DNA from: Cognatitamlana sp035818475 | GTDB taxonomy: Bacteria; Bacteroidota; Bacteroidia; Flavobacteriales; Flavobacteriaceae | Assembly: GCF_035818475.1 (NCBI RefSeq) | Contig: NZ_JAYMGV010000002.1 | Span: 310,001-374,000 of the forward strand | Direction: 5' to 3' | Length of the DNA: 64,000 bases | Shown: one piece after another, positions 26,823 to 36,424 of the stretch | Position numbering within the stretch: position 1 is the first letter of the stretch | Layout: every line of letters begins with the position of its first letter | Notes under the pieces: model-generated | Told to the model about the DNA's origin: nothing | Seen by the model: the letters and a program-made list of their open reading frames with translations, nothing else | Databases searched by the model: none | Made by a program: the position numbers and the translations under genes

Positions 26823-27731
26823 TTAATTTATTTTCCTAAATGCATTGGGGCTTATCCCTTCCTTTTTTTTAAATAGTTTGCTAAAGGATTTTGGTTGCTC
26901 AAATCCTAAGTCATAAGCTATTTCATTTATGGTTAAAGAGGTACTTAAAAGCATTTTTTTAGCTTTATTAACAAGATAATAATCAATATGCTCTTTGGTA
27001 TTCTTACCTGTTTCTTTTTTTAGTAAATCACTTAAGTAATTTGGTGATAAATTAACTTGTTGAGCGCAATATTTTACTGAAGGTAAGCCTAAAACTGCCG
27101 GCTTTTCTGAATCGAAATAGGCGGTTAATAATTTTTCTATTTGCGTAACTACACCCTTGTTCTGTTTAGTACGTGTGAGAAACTGACGCTTATAAAAGCG
27201 CTTGCAATAATTTAATAAAAGCTCCAGATTTGAAACTATTAGCTCCCGGGAATGCCCGTCAAGATTTTGGCTATACTCTTCAACGATATTGGAAATACAA
27301 TCGTTTATCTTTTGCTGTTCGGATTCAGAAAGATGTAAGGCTTCATGAACTTCGTATGAGAAATAATGATACTGATGTATTTTATTACCTAAATCTGTTC
27401 CGAACAATAAGTCAGGATGAAAAATTAAACTCCACCCCGCTTCATCCTGAAAATCATTGAGTAAATGATCGGGATATAAGACTTGATTTGGCGAAGAAAA
27501 AAGTAATGTTCCGGCTTCAAAATCATAATAATGACGTCCGTAACGCATCTTACCTTTAGCTGATTTTAAAGAAATGATATAAAAATTAACATTGGCTCTT
27601 TCAAATACAGCATCTTCAGGAATATTCATTTCAGAAAACCTTAAAAACGTTATGGATGGGTGCTTAGGAGGTTCACAACCTAGCATGCTATGAACCTGGC
27701 TAATAGAATCTATTGTGAATATATTGCTCAT
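26823..27731 (-). CDS. AraC family transcriptional regulator
   Basis: 302 residues: an N-terminal cupin-like sensing domain (GRHYYDFEAGTLLFSSPNQV) and a C-terminal double helix-turn-helix (YCAQQVNLSPNYLSDLLKKE ... NEIAYDLGFEQPKSFSKLFK). It lies four bases after the four-helix membrane gene in the same direction and is the last gene of a probable operon with the aldehyde dehydrogenase and DUF2147 genes. It is a close paralogue of the regulator near 46.6 kb (same layout, same length). The cupin ligand is unknown; aldehydes are a plausible guess from context only. Confidence 0.92.
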   Translation of the reverse strand: MSNIFTIDSISQVHSMLGCEPPKHPSITFLRFSEMNIPEDAVFERANVNFYIISLKSAKGKMRYGRHYYDFEAGTLLFSSPNQVLYPDHLLNDFQDEAGWSLIFHPDLLFGTDLGNKIHQYHYFSYEVHEALHLSESEQQKINDCISNIVEEYSQNLDGHSRELIVSNLELLLNYCKRFYKRQFLTRTKQNKGVVTQIEKLLTAYFDSEKPAVLGLPSVKYCAQQVNLSPNYLSDLLKKETGKNTKEHIDYYLVNKAKKMLLSTSLTINEIAYDLGFEQPKSFSKLFKKKEGISPNAFRKIN

Positions 27732-27735
27732 AATA

Positions 27736-28233
27736 CTATCCTATAATTTTTAAAAGTTCCTGATAATAAATAGCAGCGCGCTCTTTTGAAAAATAGTCAA
27801 TGGTCAGACCGGAGGCCCCTATAAGAATAAGTGCAATGGCTATAGCCTGCCAGTGCCTGTGTTCTGTTATAAAAAATATAAGTATGGCCATAGCAAAACA
27901 TATTGCTACTCCAATTTTAGTATAGGTATATAATGCCTGAAAATCTTCTACGCGTTGCTTTTCTGCCTGTACAAACTCCTGATTGTTTTCTATTGTAGTT
28001 TCTGACAGCACTTTTATTTTGTTAGAATTACTATAGGCCATATACGCGCCTGTAAAACCTAGTAACAGTCCTACAATTAATAGCGGAATGACCATGGCCT
28101 GGGTATTTGGTGTTTTTCCTAATCTCCAAAAAGCAAGGGCTATTAGAATGAATAAAGTACCAAAAACCCCAATGATAGTCGCTTCAAAAATTTCACCTTT
28201 ATACCAGGTGGTTGTGTGTTCCAATACATTCAT
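27736..28233 (-). CDS. hypothetical four-helix membrane protein
   Basis: 165 residues with four transmembrane helices (TIIGVFGTLFILIALAFW, VIPLLIVGLLLGFTGAYMAY, IGVAICFAMAILIFFI, AIAIALILIGASGLTIDYF). A charged periplasmic or cytoplasmic loop (NNQEFVQAEKQRVEDFQALY) separates helices two and three. I do not recognise a family. It sits between the aldehyde dehydrogenase (17 bp) and the AraC gene (4 bp), so it is expressed with them. Confidence 0.7.
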   Translation of the reverse strand: MNVLEHTTTWYKGEIFEATIIGVFGTLFILIALAFWRLGKTPNTQAMVIPLLIVGLLLGFTGAYMAYSNSNKIKVLSETTIENNQEFVQAEKQRVEDFQALYTYTKIGVAICFAMAILIFFITEHRHWQAIAIALILIGASGLTIDYFSKERAAIYYQELLKIIG

Positions 28234-28250
28234 AGTATAAAATTACGATT

Positions 28251-29684
28251 TTATTTAACCCTAACTTGTGCACGTAGCAGGTTTCTTGCGCTTTCAGATT
28301 TGAATGGCGGAAAAAACTTTTCGGTAAATTTCCCCATCAATCCTTGTTTAAAAACTGTTTTGGGATTGGTAAATGCATAAAAACCAACTTTACCGCCTTT
28401 ATAGCGCCCCATACCACTATACCCCACACCTCCAAAGCCCATATCTTTTGCATTGGCGTGCATGAACAGATCATTAATAGTCACACCGCCGCTTGATGTA
28501 TGGTTAACCACCTTGTCTATGTGCTTTTGATTCTTACCAAATACATATAATGCCAATGGTTTCTCGTTAGCATTAATATGGGCAATAACCTCATCCAAAT
28601 GTGTATAACTAAAAACCGTTAAAACAGGGCCGAATACCTCATACCTGGCAACCTTTAAATCTTTAGGTGGATTAATAACCAGTGTTAATGGGATTTTTCG
28701 AGTAGCTAAATCAGGAACTGCTTCGTTACCCGGATTGACTTCAATGACCTTACACCCAGCTTGTTTGGCTTCATCTATATAATGGACTATTCTATGGAAT
28801 TCTTTGTTGTTAATAATAGACGTAAAATGCCGGTTCTCAATAATATTAGGATAAGTTTCTTCACTGGTTTTAACTATTATATCTACAAAACTATCCAGAT
28901 CATTTTTAGGAACAAAGGCATAATCACCTGAAATGCATATCTGACCGGCATTAAGCTGACGCACCATTCCAATTCGTTTTGCAGCAAACTCCATATTGGC
29001 ATCGTCCAAAACAACACAAGGTGATTTGCCTCCCAGTTCCAATATTGCAGGGGTTAAGTTTTTAGCATTGGCTTCAAGAATTTTTTTACCTGTTTCTGAG
29101 CCTCCGGTAAAAAAGAATTTATCCCAGGGTTTAGATGCAAAAGCCACAGAGACGTCTATCTCTCCTGTAATAACGGCTAGCTCTTCTTCTTTGAAATATT
29201 GAGCTACCAAACGTTGCATTAAATCTGCTGTTTTAGGCACCTGTTCTGAAATTTTAATAATGACAGTATTTCCTGCGCCTAAAGCTTCAATTGCAGGGTC
29301 TAAGGCCAGACTAACAGGAGCGTTAAAAGGCGACATGATACCCACTACTCCCAAAGGTTCATTTATCTGGTATGTACGTTGTCCCGTTAAGGCTAAAAGC
29401 CCCGAGGATCTTTTCTCAGGTGCCATCCATTTTTTCAGATTCCGCTTTACCTTCTTTATTAAATCCAAAGGGGAATATACATCTGCTGTAAATGCCCAAT
29501 CCGCGCTGCGTGTACCAAAATCTTCCTGTATGGTTAAGGATAGCTCTTTAAAATGTGTACGTATCAGTTTGTCTAATCTGTTTAACCGGTCTATTCTGGT
29601 GGAATACGACGGACTGTTTGCTGGGGAATAATTTGATTTTTGTAAATCAAATATTCTGTTGAGTTCTGTAATTTGATGATCCAT
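28251..29684 (-). CDS. NAD(P)-dependent aldehyde dehydrogenase
   Basis: 477 residues of the aldehyde dehydrogenase superfamily, class 3/coniferyl-aldehyde type, which oxidises aldehydes to acids. Catalytic elements are visible: the Glu in LELGGKSPCVVLDD (near 215), the nucleophilic Cys in NAGQICISGDY (near 248), and the cofactor loop FFTGGSETGKKI (near 192). The C-terminal region GYSGMGRYKGGKVGFYAFT is typical for this class. A C-terminal hydrophobic tail is absent, so it is probably soluble. Co-transcribed with a DUF2147 gene upstream and an AraC regulator downstream. Confidence 0.93.
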   Translation of the reverse strand: MDHQITELNRIFDLQKSNYSPANSPSYSTRIDRLNRLDKLIRTHFKELSLTIQEDFGTRSADWAFTADVYSPLDLIKKVKRNLKKWMAPEKRSSGLLALTGQRTYQINEPLGVVGIMSPFNAPVSLALDPAIEALGAGNTVIIKISEQVPKTADLMQRLVAQYFKEEELAVITGEIDVSVAFASKPWDKFFFTGGSETGKKILEANAKNLTPAILELGGKSPCVVLDDANMEFAAKRIGMVRQLNAGQICISGDYAFVPKNDLDSFVDIIVKTSEETYPNIIENRHFTSIINNKEFHRIVHYIDEAKQAGCKVIEVNPGNEAVPDLATRKIPLTLVINPPKDLKVARYEVFGPVLTVFSYTHLDEVIAHINANEKPLALYVFGKNQKHIDKVVNHTSSGGVTINDLFMHANAKDMGFGGVGYSGMGRYKGGKVGFYAFTNPKTVFKQGLMGKFTEKFFPPFKSESARNLLRAQVRVK

Positions 29685-29701
29685 AGTCTGTCTTTTGAGT
29701 A

Positions 29702-30157
29702 TTATTTAACTCGGTTCCATTTGGTAGTTTGCCCCAACATGGGTAATCCTAAATAGCCTCTTAAATGCAAGCGATCTTTTTTAATCCATACATAGCATTT
29801 GTACCACTTTCCGTTAGCGTTATTATACACGTGCCCATTCTCCCATTCTTCATCGTCATAGCTTAAACCGGTAATGTAAGTCATACCTATCAGGTCACGA
29901 TTTTTAAGTTTAGCATCCGGGTTATTATTATCGGTTTTTGAAGTCCCGTCAGGGTTTGTAATATCCTTTCCCCAAAGGAGCTTAGCCTGATATTCGTCTC
30001 CAGACCTAAACACTTCCATCTTAGCGGATTGGTCATTCATTTCCCAAATCCCAATAATAGTATCTGCCTTATCCTGTGCCTGTACATTTGTAGTACTAAC
30101 AAGCATAAAAAAGAATAGAGCTAAAGGGCTTAATTTTACATAAATAGATTTTGTCAT
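29702..30157 (-). CDS. DUF2147 exported protein
   Basis: 151 residues with a signal peptide ending near VQAQD. The mature part has IIGIWEMNDQSAKMEVFRSG, a central DLIGMTYITGLSYDDEEWEN and the closing YLGLPMLGQTTKWNRV. This is the DUF2147 pattern, a lipocalin-like beta-barrel of unknown ligand. It is the first gene of the probable operon leading to the aldehyde dehydrogenase, 17 bp away. A periplasmic role in binding a hydrophobic small molecule is possible but unproven. Confidence 0.87.
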   Translation of the reverse strand: MTKSIYVKLSPLALFFFMLVSTTNVQAQDKADTIIGIWEMNDQSAKMEVFRSGDEYQAKLLWGKDITNPDGTSKTDNNNPDAKLKNRDLIGMTYITGLSYDDEEWENGHVYNNANGKWYKCYVWIKKDRLHLRGYLGLPMLGQTTKWNRVK

Positions 30158-30344
30158 GTTGATATGTTCTAAAATTCTATTGCAAAATTGAGCGTATATT
30201 AAGGCTTATAAGGGGTGCTGATTACGGATTATGGTATCCGTTTTACAGAAATAGCATACAATTCTCCTGCACCGGTTTTTGCAATTAACAACTTTTAAAT
30301 AACCCTAAGTATGATTTGATATAAAAATCATCTACAGGAAATAC

Positions 30345-31394
30345 CTATTTCATTTTTTTTCTATAAGCAGACGGTGTTGTCCCTTCAAACTTTTTAAACG
30401 CAGTGTTAAATGAAGATAAGCTGCTAAAACCCATATCAAAAGCTATGGATGAAATGGTGTATTTCTCATTTTCAGGATCTGAAAGTAAGGCTTTGGCATC
30501 CTGGATACGGTAATAATTGATATAGTCATTAAAATTTCTTTGGGCACACTGGTTAATAACCAAAGATATTTGCTGGGTGCTCTTCCCCAGCATTTTACTA
30601 AGTTTTGTCAATGACAGATCAGGTTCCAGATACAGTTTGTTGTCAACCATCAATTTTGAAAGGGCTTCAAATAGCTGATGGTCATTATTGGGTTTAAAGA
30701 CATGACCGTCCATATCTGTGGCTTTAAGCTGAAAGGCTTTATAACTCAGATAATAGATCACCAGGGAATACATAATGGGCCCGATAACATAGGGAACAGC
30801 CTCATCCAGGATGTTTAAAACATAAGACCACCAAATAACAACAAAACCAATAAGTAAGGGTTTTAACCAGTTAAATACAGCTTTTTGGGATTTGGTCATC
30901 GGGGCTTTTTGGTGTTTCTTTTTGGCAAGCCTAAAAATCCTCCAAGCCATAGCAATATAAGTTGCAAAATGGAGGTATATAAAAATAAGTCCGCTTGAAA
31001 ATATAATAATGACCCATTTGCTGTTGCTGTACCAGTCTTTTGTCACAAAAAGGCTGGCCATAAAAAAGAGGATAAAAGGTGCTAATTCTAACAGGTAGTA
31101 CCTGGGAAGTTTAAAATCCGGGCGTGTCATGCTTAGCACATACCAGCGTAAAAGTGGCCCGATGATTAGGAGAAATGCCAGGCCAATAAATATAAAGACC
31201 GGCTCTAAACCGTCACCAAAATTGAGCATTACGGACTTACCAATCCTGAAGGCCATAAAAATTAAGATGAGTCCTAAGAGCAGGCTGGATAATCCTTTTT
31301 TCTTTTTAAAAACAATGAGATAAAGAGCAAACAGTACTCCGTGCAAAAGCCCGGCACTACTAATAATGATCAATACGATATCTAAAAATCTCAA
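30345..31394 (-). CDS. membrane-anchored AraC family regulator
   Basis: 349 residues. The N-terminal 220 form about seven transmembrane helices (for example GLLHGVLFALYLIVF, SSLLLGLILIFMAFRIG, FIFIGLAFLLIIGPLL). The C-terminal 100 residues are an AraC helix-turn-helix (LSLTKLSKMLGKSTQQISLV ... SSIAFDMGFSSLSSFNTAFK). This architecture is common in Bacteroidota and is thought to link membrane sensing directly to transcription. It stands alone, next to the DJ-1/PfpI gene on the same strand. No target is evident. Confidence 0.9.
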   Translation of the reverse strand: MRFLDIVLIIISSAGLLHGVLFALYLIVFKKKKGLSSLLLGLILIFMAFRIGKSVMLNFGDGLEPVFIFIGLAFLLIIGPLLRWYVLSMTRPDFKLPRYYLLELAPFILFFMASLFVTKDWYSNSKWVIIIFSSGLIFIYLHFATYIAMAWRIFRLAKKKHQKAPMTKSQKAVFNWLKPLLIGFVVIWWSYVLNILDEAVPYVIGPIMYSLVIYYLSYKAFQLKATDMDGHVFKPNNDHQLFEALSKLMVDNKLYLEPDLSLTKLSKMLGKSTQQISLVINQCAQRNFNDYINYYRIQDAKALLSDPENEKYTISSIAFDMGFSSLSSFNTAFKKFEGTTPSAYRKKMK

Positions 31395-31497
31395 CAGTCT
31401 GTTTTTGTCAAAAATAACACTATTTACTACAGCAAAAAAGCACAGGCCTTTTATTGCCTATGCCTTTTAAAATGGTATCTATAGATATAAACCCTAA

Positions 31498-32592
31498 TTA
31501 GTCATTAGCTATTTTTTTTGCATAGGAGGTTAAGCCCATCAGGCTAAAACATTGCCCCAACTCCCTTTTCATAACGGATACTATACTATGTGAGGCAAAG
31601 AGCATACGTGCAACGTCTTTGTGCTCTTTAGTGATCATTTGTTCTATACGTGCTTTTGCCTTATCTGAACCTTTGGTGTAGTAGACCTTAAGTACTTCTA
31701 CGGCATTTTCTTCGGCAGTGATGGTTCTGGGTTTTGGGGTGTATCCCAATTGGGCCACCATAGTTTCTGCCAGTTTCCAGGTAGACCACGGATTTTGACC
31801 GGTCACCAAATTTTGGTCATGGCTGATTTGCTCCAAGTACATGGCGCCTTCATTAAAACGGGCACCCTGTGCCATAAGCTCATCCTGCAATAAAAAAGGA
31901 AATATAGTTTCGGCATCCGGAATAAGTAATAACTCTTCTTTATTGGTAAATCCACTCACCTGTTTGTTTTTTAACAGATGCTGGCCATTGTTTAAAGTAA
32001 CATTAATTAAAGCTGCCGGGCCATGGCATACGGCTCCTACTACTTTATCAGATTCATACAAGGTTCTGACAATAGATTGGATGGCTGTATTCTCCGGAAA
32101 ATCAAACATGGTCCCTTTACCCCCAACAAAGAATACCGCTTCGTAATCTGTAGCCTCTATTTGGTTTACCGGGATGGTGTGCTTCACTTTATATTGGGCT
32201 GTGCTATCATTTAAAAACGCATAGTCAAAAGCCCCCATGTCCTCATCATCAATAACAACCTGTGGTGCGCCTCCTAAGGGACTGGCAACATCTACTTCAA
32301 AGCCATTGGCCTGAAATACATAATAGGCACGTGATAGCTCAGTAAGCTCATAACCGGTACTTTTATCGGTGTCTCCCATGGTTGTGACACTGGTCACCAC
32401 TGCTAAGATCTTTCCTCGTTTTGCCGAGATATTTTCAGTTAGATAAGGCAAATCTTGGACTTGTGTTTCGGCCATACCTTTATCTAAGGACGGTATCAAA
32501 CTTATAAACCACCAGCCAAATGCAAACAGCAATATAAGCAAGGTGGTAAACGCAACTAGACTCCATTTAAGGATTGGATATTTTTTAAGCAT
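31498..32592 (-). CDS. membrane-anchored DJ-1/PfpI-type protein
   Basis: 364 residues. One N-terminal membrane helix (WSLVAFTTLLILLFAFGWWF) is followed by a type 1 glutamine amidotransferase-like (DJ-1/PfpI) domain. The putative nucleophile sits in the elbow VVGAVCHGPAALIN near residue 186, with GFEVDVASPLGGAP and FVGGKGTMFDFPEN upstream. Relatives include glyoxalase III and chaperone-like enzymes. A C-terminal helical extension after about residue 260 lies outside the core domain. I start at MLKKYPILKW; an ATG 13 codons upstream is an alternative. Confidence 0.85.
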   Translation of the reverse strand: MLKKYPILKWSLVAFTTLLILLFAFGWWFISLIPSLDKGMAETQVQDLPYLTENISAKRGKILAVVTSVTTMGDTDKSTGYELTELSRAYYVFQANGFEVDVASPLGGAPQVVIDDEDMGAFDYAFLNDSTAQYKVKHTIPVNQIEATDYEAVFFVGGKGTMFDFPENTAIQSIVRTLYESDKVVGAVCHGPAALINVTLNNGQHLLKNKQVSGFTNKEELLLIPDAETIFPFLLQDELMAQGARFNEGAMYLEQISHDQNLVTGQNPWSTWKLAETMVAQLGYTPKPRTITAEENAVEVLKVYYTKGSDKAKARIEQMITKEHKDVARMLFASHSIVSVMKRELGQCFSLMGLTSYAKKIAND

Positions 32593-32778
32593 AATGTTTT
32601 TGTTTGGAATTATGCTACTAAATAAAGCCATTGCAGTGATAAACCCTGTTGGAATGATAATTCCGTCAGAGTAAAAGATGATTTTGGGATGAGACCATAT
32701 TATATTTTAATGAAATAACCTCAACCATTTTATCTACGATTGAAAAGCATTAATGTATATTTGAAGAAAAGAACTTAA

Positions 32779-33873
32779 GTGCTAATTCATTTAATTCAAA
32801 TACTTGTTTTTTCATCTTTAATCATGCTGTCGTTTATTATGCTTTCTAATCCTTTGAAAGTAAATAAAAAAGCAAATTTATGGTTTGGTATTGCTTTGTT
32901 TTTATGGTCAACATTTTGGTTAGACGAAATTTTAATGCTTATAAAGGCCGAACCATTAAGTGAGCTAATAAGGCCAATTATTTCCTTTATACAATTTTTT
33001 ACACCTATACTATTCTATTTAAGTATAGTGTTTTTCACTAATCCTAATCATAAATTTAAGGCTAAAGATACTACCCTTTTTGTTCTTCCCATTATTTACT
33101 TGGTACTGGTAATTTTAAATAAAACCGCTCATAATAATTTACAGACCTACATCATTATATTAGTACTTACCAATACAATTATATATATAATAAAGTCCTA
33201 TTTAAAACTTCGTACACATCGGCGAAAAATAACATTATTTTCTTCTAATACTGATGATATTGATTTGAAATGGTTAGAAAATATCATACTTGTTATTGTC
33301 GTAATGGTTGTTGTTATTAGTGCCTTTAACCTTATTTATATAGGGCTCCCTCTAAATTTATACCTAAATATTATAATGCTGGGCACCAGTCTCTTTATAG
33401 CTTATAACGCATTAAAACAAAAAGAAATATTTCCAATAAATGAAAAACACCGGGAAGAAGTTATAGCTATTGAAAATGATGAAGTAACCAACAATACTAT
33501 TAAACGTAAAATATTAAAAGATGAAGAACTTGTTGAGTTGAAATCTAAATTAAATCTACTTATGAAAGAAAAACATTTGTATTTAGATCAAGATATAAAT
33601 TTAGCTTCTTTATCTGAAGACATGCAAATTACACCACATCAGCTTTCCTATATTATTAATAATGGGTTTAATCAGAATTTCTTTAAATTTATTAATAGCT
33701 ATCGTATTGATAAAGCCAAAATATTATTATTAGATAAATCTTTAGATAAGTTAACAATTTTAGGAATTGCGTATGAATCTGGTTTCAGTTCTAAAACAGC
33801 TTTTAATACCACTTTCAAGAAACTTACAAATCAAACGCCTTCTGAATTTAAAAAGCAAAGTTCTAAGTTATAA
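32779..33873 (+). CDS. membrane-anchored AraC family regulator, probable GTG start
   Basis: 364 residues with about seven N-terminal helices (IQILVFSSLIMLSFIML, FGIALFLWSTFWLDEI, TPILFYLSIVFF and so on) and a C-terminal AraC helix-turn-helix (INLASLSEDMQITPHQLSYI ... GIAYESGFSSKTAFNTTFKK). A TAA precedes the frame directly, so the gene begins at GTG or at the ATG 15 codons in. It is related to the regulator near 31 kb and reads toward the SDR-epimerase-START-DUF2062 operon 128 bp downstream, its likely target. Confidence 0.88.
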   Translation: MLIHLIQILVFSSLIMLSFIMLSNPLKVNKKANLWFGIALFLWSTFWLDEILMLIKAEPLSELIRPIISFIQFFTPILFYLSIVFFTNPNHKFKAKDTTLFVLPIIYLVLVILNKTAHNNLQTYIIILVLTNTIIYIIKSYLKLRTHRRKITLFSSNTDDIDLKWLENIILVIVVMVVVISAFNLIYIGLPLNLYLNIIMLGTSLFIAYNALKQKEIFPINEKHREEVIAIENDEVTNNTIKRKILKDEELVELKSKLNLLMKEKHLYLDQDINLASLSEDMQITPHQLSYIINNGFNQNFFKFINSYRIDKAKILLLDKSLDKLTILGIAYESGFSSKTAFNTTFKKLTNQTPSEFKKQSSKL

Positions 33874-34001
33874 TTCAGAACATGTTTCAACTTTAACTAT
33901 CTGGTAATCAAAACAATGAATTTGTGTTCGTATTTATAAACATGAGTATTTAAAAGAGGTGCTGTGTCTACTTTTGTTTCATAATTTTTAAACAAATAAC
34001 A

Positions 34002-34790
34002 ATGAAAGTATACTCAGAACATAAATATACTGTAGTTACCGGTGCCAGCCAGGGTTTAGGAAAAGCATTTGCACTTTCACTTGCCAAAAGACAACATAAT
34101 CTCATTTTAATTAGTCTTCCAAATCAAAATTTAAAAGAACTGGCTCAACATATAACAACACAATATAATGTCAATGTGGCTTGTTTTGAAACAGATTTTT
34201 CTTCTGATGAAAATATTATTGCATTGACAACGCATTTAAATACAAATTATACTATTGATATTTTAATAAATAATGCAGGCACCGGTGGTACAAAAAAACT
34301 GGAAGATGCATCGCTTAATTACCTTAATACCATTATTCAGGTAAATGTTAAGGCTACAACAGTATTTACACACCAGTTGCTTCCTAATTTAAAACAGCAA
34401 CCACGTTCATATATACTCAATGTATCAAGTATTGCTGCATTTTCTCCTGTAGGTTACAAAACGGTGTATCCTGCGTCAAAGGCGTTTGTACATTCATTTT
34501 CATTGGGACTTTCTGAAGAATTAAAACAAAGCAATGTTTCTGTGAGTGTTATAAATCCCGGTGCTATGAAAACCAACCCGGAAATTACTGCGCGCATTGA
34601 AAAACAAGGTTTTATAGGAAAATTAACTTTATTGGAACCTCAAAAAGTTGCTGAATATTCAATAAAAAAAATGTTTCGGGGCACAACTTTTATACTAATA
34701 AACCCTATGAGTTGGATGCTCTCTTCACTCCTGCCAAATTGGATAAAAGTTCCTATGATGACCAAAATTGTTAAAAGAGAAGCATCATGA
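34002..34790 (+). CDS. short-chain dehydrogenase/reductase
   Basis: 262 residues with the SDR fold: cofactor loop VTGASQGLGKAFAL (residues 11-24), NNAG motif in LINNAGTGG, catalytic Ser in NVSSIAAFSP and YxxxK in TVYPASKAFVHS. The C-terminal hydrophobic patch (PMSWMLSSLLPNWIKVPMM) suggests membrane association and a lipophilic substrate, as in SDRs acting on fatty acyl or sterol-like compounds. Its stop overlaps the start of the epimerase gene (ATGA), so the two are translationally coupled. Confidence 0.92.
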   Translation: MKVYSEHKYTVVTGASQGLGKAFALSLAKRQHNLILISLPNQNLKELAQHITTQYNVNVACFETDFSSDENIIALTTHLNTNYTIDILINNAGTGGTKKLEDASLNYLNTIIQVNVKATTVFTHQLLPNLKQQPRSYILNVSSIAAFSPVGYKTVYPASKAFVHSFSLGLSEELKQSNVSVSVINPGAMKTNPEITARIEKQGFIGKLTLLEPQKVAEYSIKKMFRGTTFILINPMSWMLSSLLPNWIKVPMMTKIVKREAS

Positions 34791-35749
34791 AACGCATTTT
34801 TGTTACCGGAGTCAGTGGTTTACTGGGCACCAATTTATGTCATGATCTCTTAAATCAAGGCTATCTGGTTACCGGACTTGTTAGAAATAAGCACAGTTTT
34901 AAAGGGAAACAGCATGATAACCTAAAATTACTGGAAGGCAGTTTGTTTGATGATTTTTCATCGTTATTAAGACGTATCGATATTGTTATTCATGCCGCAG
35001 CTGCAACAGACCAAGGCTTAGTTGATTATTCGGCGTATTGGAAAATTAATTGTAATGCTACTATACAGTTATACAATACAGCTATAATGGCTAATGTAAA
35101 ACGATTCATCTTTGTTAGTACAGCCAATACACTAGGCTTTGGTTCACTTAAAGCCCCTGGTTCTGAATATAAAAAAATGAACCCTTTATTTAAACAATCA
35201 TACTATGCCAAAAGCAAGTTAGAAGCTGAAAACTACCTGTTAAAAAATAAGCACAATATAGAACCTATTATAGTGAACCCAACATTTATGTTGGGGGCGT
35301 ATGACTCAAAGCCAAGTTCAGGAAAAATAGTATTGATGGGTTGGAAGAAACAAATTATATTTTACCCTCCCGGAGGCAAGAATTTTGTGCATGTAAAGGA
35401 TGTTTCTTTAGGTATAATCAGTGCTATTAGCCAAGGCATTTCAGGAGAAAAATACCTGTTAGCTAATAAAAATTTAAGCTATAAAAAATTCTTTAAAACA
35501 CTCAATACAATAACAGGTCAAAGCCCAATAATGATAAGGATTCCAAAATCACTTTTAATAGCTACAGGCTATTTTGGAAATATATTAAGAAGGCTTCATA
35601 TAAAATCAAGCTTGAGTTTAACAAACATGAAAATTTTATGCATTGAAAACTACTTTTCTAATACTAAATCTATGACGCAATTAAACATTAGCTATCAGCC
35701 TGTTGAAAATGCTATAACTGATGCCATAGACTATTTTTCAAATACATAA
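34787..35749 (+). CDS. NAD-dependent epimerase/dehydratase (extended SDR)
   Basis: 320 residues: glycine motif VTGVSGLLGTNLCHD (residues 5-19), catalytic YAKSKLEAE near residue 144, and FVHVKDVSLGI near 202. The pattern fits extended SDRs resembling 3-beta-hydroxysteroid dehydrogenase/OleD-like enzymes as much as sugar epimerases. With the upstream SDR and the downstream START-like protein, a lipid or terpenoid substrate is more likely than a nucleotide sugar, but this is inference. Confidence 0.88.
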   Translation: MKRIFVTGVSGLLGTNLCHDLLNQGYLVTGLVRNKHSFKGKQHDNLKLLEGSLFDDFSSLLRRIDIVIHAAAATDQGLVDYSAYWKINCNATIQLYNTAIMANVKRFIFVSTANTLGFGSLKAPGSEYKKMNPLFKQSYYAKSKLEAENYLLKNKHNIEPIIVNPTFMLGAYDSKPSSGKIVLMGWKKQIIFYPPGGKNFVHVKDVSLGIISAISQGISGEKYLLANKNLSYKKFFKTLNTITGQSPIMIRIPKSLLIATGYFGNILRRLHIKSSLSLTNMKILCIENYFSNTKSMTQLNISYQPVENAITDAIDYFSNT

Positions 35750-35760
35750 AACAAATTATT

Positions 35761-36423
35761 ATGACCAGAACAATAATTTTATTAGCAACGCTATGTACTC
35801 TATCACTTGAAGTACAAGCTCAAAATGAATCATTAAACGATATTAATACCCTTCAGGAATTTGTATCTATTGCAAGAAAGGGACAATGGAAAGAGGTAAA
35901 ATACAAAAAAGGCGTCAGCCTTAATTATCGGAATTTAGTGGTTTCTGACACAATTGAAACTCGTGAATTATCAGCAAAATTTAAATTACAATTCAGTAAT
36001 ATTGATTCTATAGTATCTCATATAAAACAACCAAAACATGTAAGGCTTTGGAATGATGGTGTTAGAGACGTGAATCTTCTAAAAAATGGTGTTACTAATT
36101 GGATTTCGCATACAACCTATGATATACCATTTCCGTTTAAACAGCAAGACTTGGTTACACATTCTACTATAACTCAAAAGCACAATACAATTATACTCTC
36201 TTCTAAGTCTTTACCTGATTTTATAGAACCACAGAAAGGCGTTACCCGTGAAGGCTATAACTTATCCGAATGGCGCTTAACTACATCTGAGAATGGAACT
36301 ATTGAAGTTGAGTTTTATGCAGTTTCACTAACAAAATCCAATATACCAAGGTTTGTAAGGGACCCTATTATACAACGGAAACTAATAAACTCATTCATTA
36401 ATTTAAAAGAAAGGCTTTTGTAA
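35761..36423 (+). CDS. exported START-domain-like protein
   Basis: 220 residues with a signal peptide (to about VQAQN). The mature part shows START/Bet v1-like features: ELSAKFKLQFSNIDSIVSHI, KHVRLWNDGVRDVNLL, WISHTTYDIPFPFKQQDLVT, and a C-terminal helix FVRDPIIQRKLINSFINLKE. START domains hold hydrophobic ligands in a cavity. It lies 12 bp after the epimerase gene and two bases before the DUF2062 gene, so it is in the operon. A periplasmic lipid carrier is plausible. Confidence 0.75.
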   Translation: MTRTIILLATLCTLSLEVQAQNESLNDINTLQEFVSIARKGQWKEVKYKKGVSLNYRNLVVSDTIETRELSAKFKLQFSNIDSIVSHIKQPKHVRLWNDGVRDVNLLKNGVTNWISHTTYDIPFPFKQQDLVTHSTITQKHNTIILSSKSLPDFIEPQKGVTREGYNLSEWRLTTSENGTIEVEFYAVSLTKSNIPRFVRDPIIQRKLINSFINLKERLL

Positions 36424-36424
36424 A